Assembly: GCA_030706735.1 (NCBI GenBank)
Contig: JAUZNZ010000004.1
Location: forward strand, 1 to 64,000
DNA: 64,000 nucleotides
Source: Bacteroidota bacterium
GTDB taxonomy: Bacteria; Bacteroidota; Bacteroidia; Chitinophagales; Chitinophagaceae
Reading direction: 5' to 3'
Each line of letters opens with the position of its first letter. The first letter of the stretch is position 1. This document shows, piece by piece, positions 29,460-38,885 of this stretch. The translations under genes and the position numbers were made by a program. Under the pieces are notes generated by a model that was not told where the DNA came from, ran no database searches, and saw nothing but the letters and a program-made list of their open reading frames with translations.

Positions 29460-29493
29460 AAAAGACCTTTTGTTTCTACATTAGGTCTTTTTT
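29460..29493 (+). terminator. stem-loop with T-run after the second SusD gene
   Basis: AAAGACCT (29461-29468) pairs with AGGTCTTT (29483-29490) around a 14-nt loop and is followed by T residues. The position, 50 bp after the SusD stop and before the dehydratase gene, suits a terminator or attenuator. The loop is rather long. Confidence 0.5.
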
Positions 29494-29522
29494 GGACAAT
29501 AGTAATTTACAAACGCATTAGT

Positions 29523-31241
29523 ATGAGTTTACATTTGAGAAGCCATGACTGGTTTGGCAAGAAGAATAAGGACGGGATCATTTACAGAAGCTGGATGAAG
29601 AACCAGGGCATGCCTACCGATATGTTCGATGGAAGGCCGGTGATCGGCATCTGCAATACCTTCAGTGAACTGACCCCTTGCAATGCGCATTTCCGCGAAC
29701 ATGCGGAAATGGTGAAACGCGGTGTCCTCGAGGCGGGAGGCTTCCCCCTGGAATTCCCGGTGATGAGCCTGGGAGAGACCTTGTTGAAACCGACGGCCAT
29801 GCTGTTCCGCAACCTGGCCAGCATGGATACCGAAGAGTCCATTCGTGGGAACCCGATAGATGGGGTGGTATTGCTCACCGGGTGCGATAAGACCACCCCC
29901 TCGACCGTGATGGGCGCCGCAAGTGTCGGCTTGCCGACCATCGTTGTGCCCGGAGGGCCCATGCTCAATGGGCGATACAAGGGGCAGACCATCGGAAGCG
30001 GCACGCATGTCTGGAAGTTTGATGAGGACATGAAGACCGGAAAGATGACGCAGAAAGAATGTGAAATTGCCGAAAGCTGTATGAGCAGGAGCATCGGACA
30101 CTGTATGACGATGGGCACGGCAAGTACCATGGCCTGTATGGTGGAGTCATTGGGATTGACCTTAAGCGGCGCGGCCGCAATCCCGGCAGCTGACAGCAGG
30201 AAACGGCAAATGGCCCAGCTGAGCGGACGGAGAATTGTCGAAATGGTCAAAGAGGATCTGACCATCAATAAGATATTGACGAAAGAGGCGTTTGAGAATG
30301 CCATTTTGGTAAATGCGGCGGTCGGCGGCTCCTCGAATTTTATCATACATCTCATTGCGATCGCCGGCCGGATAGGGGTTGATCTGACGCTGGAGGACTT
30401 CGACCGGATCGGCAGCAAGATCCCCTTATTGCTCAACCTGATGCCGTCGGGGAAATTCCTGATGGAAGATTTTTATTATGCGGGCGGTCTTCCGGTCATT
30501 TTAAATGAATTAAAAGATCGGTTACACAAAAATATCGTAACGGTGACTGGCAGGAATCACCACGAAAATATCCAGGGGAATACGGACTGCTACAACAACG
30601 AGGTGATCGCCACCTATGACCGGCCGCTTTTGCCGGAAGGCGGCTGCGTGGTGGTTAAGGGAAATCTGGCGTTGAACGGCGCCGTTATAAAACCATCCGC
30701 TGCCACCCCCGCCTTAATGAAACATAAAGGCCGCGCCGTGGTATTCGAGAGTATTGAGGACTATAACTCCAGGATCGATGATCCTGAATTGGACATCGAT
30801 GAATCTTCCGTGATGGTGCTCAAATATGTCGGGCCGGTCGGCTATCCGGGCATGCCGGAGCTCGGCAATATGGCGCTGCCAAAGAAAATATTGGAGAAAG
30901 GCATCAAAGACATGGTGCGCATCAGCGATGGGAGGATGAGCGGCACCGCCTATGGAACGGCCGTGCTGCACGTATCGCCTGAGTCGGCTGTCGGCGGCAA
31001 TCTGGCATTGGTGCAAAATGGCGATATGATCGAACTGGACGTCGCGCAAAGACGATTGCACCTCGACGTATCGGATGAAGAACTGAAAAAAAGGAGGGCA
31101 GTGTGGGTGGCGCCCGCCCCCGCAGCGGTAAGAGGGTATGTCGGATTATACATCAAGCACGTGATGGGCGCCGATAAAGGCGCCGACCTCGATTTCCTGG
31201 TAGGCAGTTCCGGGAGCGTGGTGACCAGGGATTCACACTGA
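29523..31241 (+). CDS. IlvD/Edd-family sugar-acid dehydratase (arabonate/xylonate type)
   Basis: 572 residues, cytoplasmic. It shows the iron-sulfur cluster Cys positions of pentonate dehydratases: Cys53 (SELTPCNAH), Cys121 (TGCDKTTPS) and Cys194 (IGHCMTMGTAS). It also has the RSWMKNQGMP and EAGGFPLEFPV blocks seen in L-arabonate/D-xylonate dehydratases. This makes it a sugar-acid dehydratase rather than the branched-chain amino acid enzyme IlvD. It would remove water from an aldonate to give a 2-keto-3-deoxy acid. Together with the enolase-type dehydratase, the RraA-like protein and the FGGY kinase of the same region it suggests an oxidative sugar pathway. No sugar dehydrogenase is adjacent; the nearest is the reductase at 45119. 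Confidence 0.9.
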   Translation: MSLHLRSHDWFGKKNKDGIIYRSWMKNQGMPTDMFDGRPVIGICNTFSELTPCNAHFREHAEMVKRGVLEAGGFPLEFPVMSLGETLLKPTAMLFRNLASMDTEESIRGNPIDGVVLLTGCDKTTPSTVMGAASVGLPTIVVPGGPMLNGRYKGQTIGSGTHVWKFDEDMKTGKMTQKECEIAESCMSRSIGHCMTMGTASTMACMVESLGLTLSGAAAIPAADSRKRQMAQLSGRRIVEMVKEDLTINKILTKEAFENAILVNAAVGGSSNFIIHLIAIAGRIGVDLTLEDFDRIGSKIPLLLNLMPSGKFLMEDFYYAGGLPVILNELKDRLHKNIVTVTGRNHHENIQGNTDCYNNEVIATYDRPLLPEGGCVVVKGNLALNGAVIKPSAATPALMKHKGRAVVFESIEDYNSRIDDPELDIDESSVMVLKYVGPVGYPGMPELGNMALPKKILEKGIKDMVRISDGRMSGTAYGTAVLHVSPESAVGGNLALVQNGDMIELDVAQRRLHLDVSDEELKKRRAVWVAPAPAAVRGYVGLYIKHVMGADKGADLDFLVGSSGSVVTRDSH

Positions 31242-31243
31242 TT

Positions 31244-31292
31244 GCATTTCCCGCCCGGTCGGATTTCCCGCCCGGTCGGATTCCCCCCCGTC
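31244..31292. repeat. 17-bp tandem repeat, about three copies
   Basis: A unit of the form GGATTTCCCGCCCGGTC occurs at 31244-31260 (first bases GC), 31261-31277, and in degenerate shortened form at 31278-31292. It starts three bases after the dehydratase stop and lies upstream of the esterase promoter. Confidence 0.7.
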
Positions 31293-31311
31293 GGATTTTT
31301 CGGAATAATTG

Positions 31312-31341
31312 TTGAAAGTACAGTTAAAAATAATAAATTTC
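31312..31341 (+). promoter_or_regulatory. candidate promoter of the esterase gene
   Basis: TTG at 31312-31314 and TAAATTTC at 31334-31341, with a 19-bp spacer, are close to the Bacteroidota -33/-7 consensus. They lie about 37 bp upstream of the esterase start. Confidence 0.45.
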
Positions 31342-31354
31342 GGTAGATTTATAA

Positions 31355-32524
<1,170 letters not shown>

Positions 32525-32571
32525 GGTCCGAAAAGAGATAGACCCGCCGCAGTGAACCGTAAACTATCGCC

Positions 32572-35500
32572 ATGAAAATTGGACGATCATGGATCCCCGG
32601 GTTATGCCTGGCATGCGCCTGCTCCTCGCCGAAGGCCCCTTCCGGTCTGCACTTTTCCATTTTACCAGCTTCCCGGACGGGCGTGGATTTCAGGAACACG
32701 ATCAGGGAGAACGATACCATCAACCTGTTCGCCAATGAATACAGTTATATGGGCGGCGGCGTCGGGATCGGCGATTTTAACCGAGACGGGCTGCCCGATC
32801 TGTTTTTTGCCGGCAACCAGGTCAGTTCCAGGCTGTACATCAACAAAGGAAACCTGAAATTCCAGGACATTACCCTTGCGGCCGGGCTAAGCACCGATGG
32901 CTGGTGCACCGGGGTAAGCGTCATCGACATCAATAATGACGGTTGGCCCGATATCTATGTCTGCGTATCGGGGGAAGGGCCGTCCGCGCGCCGGAGGAAC
33001 CTCCTGTTCATCAACCAGCATGATCTTCATTTCACCGAAGAGGCCGCGGCCTATGGCCTCGACGACGCTTCCTATTCCACCCAGGCCGTTTTTTTCGACT
33101 ATGACAAGGACGGCCGGCCGGATATGTACCTGCTGAACCATAACCTCAACGACAAACGGCCCAATGATATCCTGGAGAATAAGACCGACAGCAATTCCCT
33201 CGCCGCCGATAAATTATTTCACAACGATGGCATCCCCCCGGGAATGAACCACCCGGTATTCAGGGACGTCTCCGGAAAAGCCGGGATAATTGAAGATGGC
33301 AATGGCCTGGGCGTCGTGGTCAGCGATTTCAACGGGGACGGTTATCCGGATGTCTATGTCGCCAACGATTATATCCGCAACGATGTCCTTTGGCTTAACA
33401 ACAGGGATGGCACGTTTACCAATAGCATTGGCTCCTCCTTCCGTCATCAGAGCTATTCCAGCATGGGTACCGATGCTGCCGATATCAACAACGACGGGCT
33501 GCCCGATGTCCTGACGCTCGATATGCAGCCGGAGACGAATAGCCGCAAGAAAATGATGTACTCCTTCCTGAGCGAGCAACGGCATGAGACCGAAATGAAA
33601 ATGGGGTATCAACCCGAATTCATCTACAATACCCTACAGTTGAATAATGGGGTGCGGAATATAAATGGCCGCCCGGTGCCTTTTTTCAGCGAGATCGGCC
33701 AGATGGCCGGCATTGCAGAGACGGACTGGAGCTGGAGCGTCCTGATGGCGGATTTCGACAATGACGGCTGGAAGGATATTCATATCGGCAACGGATTGGG
33801 ACGGGACCCGACCAACGCCGATTTCCTGGAATACACATACCAGGTCATGGATGCGTCCGGTATCAGTGTAGACGATCCCGAACAACGCCGGCAATTTACC
33901 GACAAACTCTCTTCGATGGGAGAGGTCCGGCTCAGGAATTATCTGTATCGGAATAAAGGGGATCTCAGCTTCGAAGATATTTCCACGGCTGCCGGGATCG
34001 ACCAGCGATCCATTTCGAATGGCGCGGTCTATGCCGACCTGGATAATGACGGCAAACTGGATATCATCACGAACAATATCAATGGGGATGCATTTATCAT
34101 GCACAACGATATGGAAGGTCCGCAAAATCATTACCTGGCCTTGTCCCTGAATGGGGATTCGCTGAACCGGGAAGGGATCGGATCGACGGTATTTGCCTAT
34201 AGCCAGGGAGCCGTCCAGATGCTGGAGCAATATCCGGTTCGGGGTTATTTATCTACCGTGGACAGCCGTTTGCATTTTGGTACGGGCGCCGGGTCGATCG
34301 ACACGCTGTCGATCAGGTGGCCGGATGGAAGGATCCAGACCATTAGCCACCCGCCGATGGATACGCTGCTGACAATCGATTATCGCAATGCGGTGATGCC
34401 CGGTTCCCATTTACCGCAGCAGGCGACCCCACCCGTCTTTACCGACATTAGCGCCATGGCGGGGGTTGATTTCAAACATGCAGAATCCTTTTTTTACGAT
34501 TATGCCCTCCAGCGGCTGCTCCCCCAGAAATTCTCCCAGGAGGGACCTTTTCTCACCGTGGGCGATATGAATGGGGATGGGCTGGAGGACTTCTTTATCG
34601 GCGGCGCTTTCCGCCAATCCGGGAAAGTGTTTCTTCAACAGCCCGGAGGGAGATTTTCCGGCAAGGATCTGGTTTCGGGTTCCAAGGTCGAGGAAGACAT
34701 GCAAAGCGTCCTGTTCGACGCCAATGAGGATGGGTTTCCCGACCTGCTGGTCGTTAGCGGCAGCAGCGAATTCGGACCCAATTCGCCCTATTATCGTCCG
34801 CGTTTGTACCTCAACGATGGGAAGGGGAATTTTAAAATGGATCTCCATGCATTCCCGCTCGACTTTCTTAGTCCATCGAAAGCGGTTGCCGTGGCCGATT
34901 ATGACGGCGATGGCGATATGGATGTCTTTATCGGAGGACGCATGATGCCGGGTTCCTACCCCTATCCGCCCAGGAGCTACTTGTTGCGGAACGATCATGG
35001 CAGATTTACCGATGTGACTTATTCCGTATGCCCTGCCCTGATGAGCCCCGGCATGATCAATGCGGCCGTATGGGCGGACCTCGATAAGGATAAAAAGCCG
35101 GATCTGATCCTGGCAGGAGATTGGACGGGTATCAGGGTCTTTAAGAATGACGGCGCGCGGCTGACCGAGATCACCGATAGCCTCGGCCTGGCCGGATCGA
35201 CGGGATGGTGGCGAAGCCTGGCAGTCGTAGACGTAGACGGCGACGGCGACCTCGATATCGTGGCCGGAAATATCGGGTTGAACAATCCCTGGCATATCGG
35301 TGCGGATCGTCCTGCGGAACTTTATGTAAAAGATATCGACGGCAACGGTATCATCGATCCGGTCTTTTGCTACTATCTGCCGGATGAGGAAGGCAAATAC
35401 GAATTGAGGCCAGGCATGTCCAGGGACGAACTGGCTGCACAAGTACCCTCCATCAAGAAAAAATTTTCGTCCAATGCCTCATACGCCAGGGCCGGAATGC

Positions 35501-35955
35501 AGGACCTATTCCCCGGGAACATGACCGATGACGGCCTGCTGCTGACGGGTAAAGAGACACGGAGCGGCTATTTTGAAAATAACGGGCATGGGAAATTCCT
35601 GTTCCGTCCTTTTCCCATGATGGCGCAGATCGCACCTGTCAATACGATAGCCTGTACCGATGTGGACGGCGATGGGAACCTGGATATCCTCCTGGGAGGC
35701 AATGAATATCAAATGGCGGCAGCCGCGGGGCGCGAAGACGCCTCTTACGGCGTCTATCTCAGAGGCGACGGCAAAGGGAAATTTGTCCCGGTCGGGCCCG
35801 CATCCGACGGACTGACCCTCGACGGAGACGTCCGGGACCTCAAGATCCTCGGCTCGGGCGGGCATAAGTTCCTGCTGGCAGCCGCGAACAATGAAAGGTT
35901 GCGCGTCTACGAGATCCATCCTAAAACTCCTGTTCCAGTCGCGGGGAAAAAATAG
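32572..35955 (+). CDS. large FG-GAP/VCBS-repeat lipoprotein with ASPIC/UnbV domain
   Basis: 1127 residues. A short lipoprotein signal has the acylated Cys at residue 15 or 17 (CLACACSS). The body is many FG-GAP/VCBS-type repeats with calcium-binding motifs such as DFNRDGLPD, DINNDGWPD, DYDGDGDMD and DVDGDGDLD, forming one or two beta-propellers. An ASPIC/UnbV-like segment (about 520-600; HFGTGAGSIDTLSIRWPDG) lies between the first and second repeat blocks. Proteins of this type are frequent next to SusC/SusD pairs in Bacteroidota and are thought to bind ligand or partner proteins at the cell surface. No catalytic motif is seen. It starts 47 bp after the esterase and is probably cotranscribed with it. 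Confidence 0.9.
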   Translation: MKIGRSWIPGLCLACACSSPKAPSGLHFSILPASRTGVDFRNTIRENDTINLFANEYSYMGGGVGIGDFNRDGLPDLFFAGNQVSSRLYINKGNLKFQDITLAAGLSTDGWCTGVSVIDINNDGWPDIYVCVSGEGPSARRRNLLFINQHDLHFTEEAAAYGLDDASYSTQAVFFDYDKDGRPDMYLLNHNLNDKRPNDILENKTDSNSLAADKLFHNDGIPPGMNHPVFRDVSGKAGIIEDGNGLGVVVSDFNGDGYPDVYVANDYIRNDVLWLNNRDGTFTNSIGSSFRHQSYSSMGTDAADINNDGLPDVLTLDMQPETNSRKKMMYSFLSEQRHETEMKMGYQPEFIYNTLQLNNGVRNINGRPVPFFSEIGQMAGIAETDWSWSVLMADFDNDGWKDIHIGNGLGRDPTNADFLEYTYQVMDASGISVDDPEQRRQFTDKLSSMGEVRLRNYLYRNKGDLSFEDISTAAGIDQRSISNGAVYADLDNDGKLDIITNNINGDAFIMHNDMEGPQNHYLALSLNGDSLNREGIGSTVFAYSQGAVQMLEQYPVRGYLSTVDSRLHFGTGAGSIDTLSIRWPDGRIQTISHPPMDTLLTIDYRNAVMPGSHLPQQATPPVFTDISAMAGVDFKHAESFFYDYALQRLLPQKFSQEGPFLTVGDMNGDGLEDFFIGGAFRQSGKVFLQQPGGRFSGKDLVSGSKVEEDMQSVLFDANEDGFPDLLVVSGSSEFGPNSPYYRPRLYLNDGKGNFKMDLHAFPLDFLSPSKAVAVADYDGDGDMDVFIGGRMMPGSYPYPPRSYLLRNDHGRFTDVTYSVCPALMSPGMINAAVWADLDKDKKPDLILAGDWTGIRVFKNDGARLTEITDSLGLAGSTGWWRSLAVVDVDGDGDLDIVAGNIGLNNPWHIGADRPAELYVKDIDGNGIIDPVFCYYLPDEEGKYELRPGMSRDELAAQVPSIKKKFSSNASYARAGMQDLFPGNMTDDGLLLTGKETRSGYFENNGHGKFLFRPFPMMAQIAPVNTIACTDVDGDGNLDILLGGNEYQMAAAAGREDASYGVYLRGDGKGKFVPVGPASDGLTLDGDVRDLKILGSGGHKFLLAAANNERLRVYEIHPKTPVPVAGKK

Positions 35956-35956
35956 A

Positions 35957-35992
35957 TTTCGCTGCAATCGATTGAATAAACCTCTATTTTTG
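35957..35992 (+). promoter_or_regulatory. GH127 promoter with LacI-type operator
   Basis: TATTTTTG (35985-35992) matches the -7 consensus exactly and lies 35 bp upstream of the GH127 start. The perfect palindrome CAATCGATTG (35965-35974) sits 10 bp upstream of it, in the spacer towards a weak TTTC at 35957. Binding here would block the polymerase. The same palindrome recurs upstream of the third SusC gene and, with one mismatch, beside lacI. Confidence 0.65.
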
Positions 35993-36027
35993 TTCCGGGC
36001 CATAAAGCCGCTTAAGTTCAATTACGA

Positions 36028-38433
36028 ATGATGAAAAAAAGGCGATTGCTACCCGTAGTCCTTATTTGTAGTCTTGCTTTCGCGACTACTCAGGCCCTTG
36101 CCCAGGACAAACTATATCCAAACCTATTCCCTTACCAGGAGGTCAGCCTGTTGGATGGACCTTTTAAGCACGCGCGGGATCTCAATATCCGGACGCTTTT
36201 AAAATACAAGGTGGACAGGCTGCTCGCTCCGTACCGCAAGCAGGCAGGTTTGACTCCAAAAGATTCCAGCTACCGCAATTGGGACGGTTTGGACGGGCAT
36301 GTGGCCGGACACTACCTGTCAGCGCTTGCCATGAATTACGCATCAACGAATAATCCCGAATGCAAAAAAAGGATGGATTACATGGTTGAAGAACTTGCAG
36401 CCTGCCAGGAGGCAAATACGAAGGATCATCCGTCCTGGGGAATCGGCTATGCCGGCGGGGTTCCAAACAGCCAAATGATCTGGGGCAACCTGCAGGCCGG
36501 AGATCTCGGCGCTTATCGTGGGGCTTGGGCGCCCTGGTACAACGTCCATAAAATGTTTGCCGGGTTGAGGGACGCATGGTTATATGGCGGAAATCAATCG
36601 GCAAAAAAGGTCTTCCTGGGCTTCTGCGATTGGGCGATCCGTCTGACATCGGGTCTGAGCGACGCACAGATGCAGCAAATGCTGGATAACGAACAAGGGG
36701 GGATGAACGAGGTGCTGGCCGATGCGTACCAGATCACAGGCGATGAGAAATACCTTGCCGCCGCGAAGCGGTTCTCGCACCGTATGCTGCTGGATCCCAT
36801 GTCGGAAGGCAGGGATAACCTCGATAACAAACATGCCAATACGCAGATCCCAAAGGCGGTCGGGTTTGAACGCATCGGCGAACTGAGCGGGGACGACAAA
36901 TATGAAAGGGCCGGACGCTTTTTCTGGGAAACGGTGACGACAAACCGCACGCTGGCCTTCGGCGGCAACAGCAGGCGTGAGTTTTTCCCCTCCCCGGCCG
37001 CCTGCACTGACTTCATAAATGACGTGGAAGGGCCCGAGTCTTGCAATTCGTACAATATGCTGAAGTTAACGGAGGATCTGTTCAGGACAGACCCGGATGC
37101 CAGGTATATCGATTACTATGAAAGGACGATCTACAATCATATCCTGTCCACCCAAAACCCGGATAATGGGGGGTACGTTTATTTCACCCCTGCTCGCCCG
37201 CGCAGTTACCGGGTTTATTCCACACCGAATCAGGCGATGTGGTGCTGCGTCGGTACCGGTATGGAAAACCATGGCAAATATGGCGAGCTTATTTACACGC
37301 ATCAGGGCGATTCCTTATTCTTGAATCTCTTCATCGCCTCGGAACTCGCCTGGAAAGAAAAACACATTACGCTCAGGCAGGAGACCCGGTTCCCCGATGA
37401 AGAGAGGTCCAACGTAGTGGTTACCGCAGGAGCTTCCCATCTGAAGTTATTTGTCCGCTACCCGTCCTGGGTGGCGGAAGGAGCATTGAAACTCACCGTT
37501 AACGGGAAAGGCGTAGCCTATACCGCTCACCCAAGCTCCTATGTCGTGATCGAACGCTATTGGAAAAAAGGGGACGTTCTGCGGATCGACCTCCCGATGA
37601 GGAACAGGATCGAGCATTTGCCCAATGTTCCTTCCTATATCGCGATCATGCACGGACCTATCCTGCTTGGGGCTAAAACGGGCACGGAAGATTTGAAAGG
37701 ATTGTTGGCAGATGATGGCCGTTGGGGACAGATCCCTTCCGGGAAAAAGCTGCCGGTTGACAAGGCGCCGATCATTATTGACGACAATATCCCCGCCATT
37801 ACCGATAAGATCATCCCGGTGAAGGGCGCACCCTTGCACTTCACCGTCTCGGATCTGAAGTTCATCAATCCGGCGCCGATCGAGCTCGAACCCTTTTACC
37901 GGATCCATGACGCCAGATATATGATGTATTGGATGGCATTGACCAATGCGCAATACCGATCCTACCTGGATTCGATCGCGGCGGCCGAAAAAGAAAAGCT
38001 CACATTGGAACAACGCACCGTAGACAAGGTCGCGCCCGGGGAACAGCAACCGGAGATCGACCATGCGATGCAGAGCGCCAGGTCAAGATCGGGCACTTCC
38101 CAGGATCAATTATGGAGGGAGGCCGCTAACGGAGGATACTTCAGTTACAACCTGTCAACCCTCCGCGAAGCCAATCTATCCTTATTGGTTCGTTATTGGG
38201 GCGCCGAATGGGGCAACAGACAGTTCAATATCTATATTGACGAGGCAATACTGACCGGGGAGAACAATACCGGCAGGTGGAATCAATCTAAATTCGTCGA
38301 CATACAATACCCGATCCCCGATTCCATGCTCGCGGGAAAGGATCATATCCGCGTGAAATTTCAGGCGCTGCCCCAAAATACGGCAGGCGCCGTCTATTCC
38401 ATTCGTTTGGTCAGACAGACAGGATCAAAATGA
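36028..38433 (+). CDS. GH127 beta-L-arabinofuranosidase
   Basis: 801 residues. A signal peptide ends near ALAQ (26). The (alpha/alpha)6 barrel carries the family's zinc site and Cys nucleophile: Glu337 and Cys339 in GPESCNSYNM, and Cys406-Cys407 in MWCCVGTGMENHG. By comparison with Bifidobacterium HypBA1 the first Cys of the CC pair is the nucleophile, and the acid/base is probably the Glu in GGNSRREFF (318). Beta-sandwich domains follow, with a C-terminal extension to residue 801. It releases beta-L-arabinofuranose from plant glycans or glycoproteins. A LacI-type operator overlaps its promoter, so it is likely part of the regulon of the LacI protein encoded at 43905-44930. A second ATG three bases later is an equal start choice. 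Confidence 0.93.
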   Translation: MMKKRRLLPVVLICSLAFATTQALAQDKLYPNLFPYQEVSLLDGPFKHARDLNIRTLLKYKVDRLLAPYRKQAGLTPKDSSYRNWDGLDGHVAGHYLSALAMNYASTNNPECKKRMDYMVEELAACQEANTKDHPSWGIGYAGGVPNSQMIWGNLQAGDLGAYRGAWAPWYNVHKMFAGLRDAWLYGGNQSAKKVFLGFCDWAIRLTSGLSDAQMQQMLDNEQGGMNEVLADAYQITGDEKYLAAAKRFSHRMLLDPMSEGRDNLDNKHANTQIPKAVGFERIGELSGDDKYERAGRFFWETVTTNRTLAFGGNSRREFFPSPAACTDFINDVEGPESCNSYNMLKLTEDLFRTDPDARYIDYYERTIYNHILSTQNPDNGGYVYFTPARPRSYRVYSTPNQAMWCCVGTGMENHGKYGELIYTHQGDSLFLNLFIASELAWKEKHITLRQETRFPDEERSNVVVTAGASHLKLFVRYPSWVAEGALKLTVNGKGVAYTAHPSSYVVIERYWKKGDVLRIDLPMRNRIEHLPNVPSYIAIMHGPILLGAKTGTEDLKGLLADDGRWGQIPSGKKLPVDKAPIIIDDNIPAITDKIIPVKGAPLHFTVSDLKFINPAPIELEPFYRIHDARYMMYWMALTNAQYRSYLDSIAAAEKEKLTLEQRTVDKVAPGEQQPEIDHAMQSARSRSGTSQDQLWREAANGGYFSYNLSTLREANLSLLVRYWGAEWGNRQFNIYIDEAILTGENNTGRWNQSKFVDIQYPIPDSMLAGKDHIRVKFQALPQNTAGAVYSIRLVRQTGSK

Positions 38434-38480
38434 CTGCACTCCGGTAACCTGCGACCGGTAAGCGATTTTCGCATCTTTTT

Positions 38481-38492
38481 TCAATCGATTGA
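38481..38492. promoter_or_regulatory. LacI-type operator palindrome, distal
   Basis: TCAATCGATTGA is a perfect 12-bp palindrome, the same core as at 35965 and 38790. It is 48 bp after the GH127 stop and about 300 bp upstream of the SusC operator, a distance that could allow looping between the two. Confidence 0.5.
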
Positions 38493-38786
38493 ATTATCTG
38501 ATCATTCTTTACTATTTGACCATATCCCTCCGGAATTGGATCCGGTTACCTGGTTTAAATCGGCCATGGGCACTGATTTCGATGGATAAATGGCTGGGGG
38601 CTGGGATTCCTGTGGGCATTATTTTCCTCCCCGCGCAGGTCCCCTGGCGCACAAAAAGAACCGCCTGGATTGGGAGGCCGGGAAATATTCAATAGATTGC
38701 TAGTTCACCTCGGTAGGCAAAATTCCCGCATTATATATTGATTTATAATCAGTTAAAAAATTTAAAAAAATAGCCAGAAATATTTT

Positions 38787-38826
38787 TTTCAATCGATTGA
38801 AAATTTTTAGATTTGACTATCGATTG
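38787..38826 (+). promoter_or_regulatory. third SusC promoter with LacI-type operator
   Basis: TAGATTTG (38808-38815) matches the -7 consensus. The perfect palindrome TCAATCGATTGA (38789-38800) lies directly upstream, abutting a TTTC at 38787-38790 in the -33 position. A half site ATCGATTG follows at 38819-38826, near the expected transcription start. The arrangement resembles the GH127 promoter, where the palindrome also lies between -33 and -7. Repression by the LacI protein encoded downstream is inferred. Confidence 0.65.
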
Positions 38827-38885
38827 CACGTTAAATGTTTACGTAAAAGAAAACAAAGTTCATTCTTACACCAAAACACTGCTAA

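Larger units (their letters stand above)
38434..38885. other. 452-bp intergenic region before the third SusC gene
   Basis: This holds two perfect CAATCGATTG palindromes and a promoter for SusC, listed separately, plus AT-rich sequence at 38740-38820. In the GH127 reading frame, after its stop, the sequence stays open for 51 codons to a TAA at 38587. It then stays open again to a TAG at 38698 (LAHKKNRLDWEAGKY), which has coding-like character and could be a decayed gene fragment. I do not recognise it. Confidence 0.4.

Noticed and set aside
34411-35442. 343-codon open frame antisense to the FG-GAP gene
   Set aside because: It mirrors the Asp/Gly repeat codons of the sense gene; no independent features.
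38838-38847. TTTACGTAAA palindrome as another operator
   Set aside because: It occurs once, lies downstream of the expected transcription start, and does not share the CAATCGATTG core.
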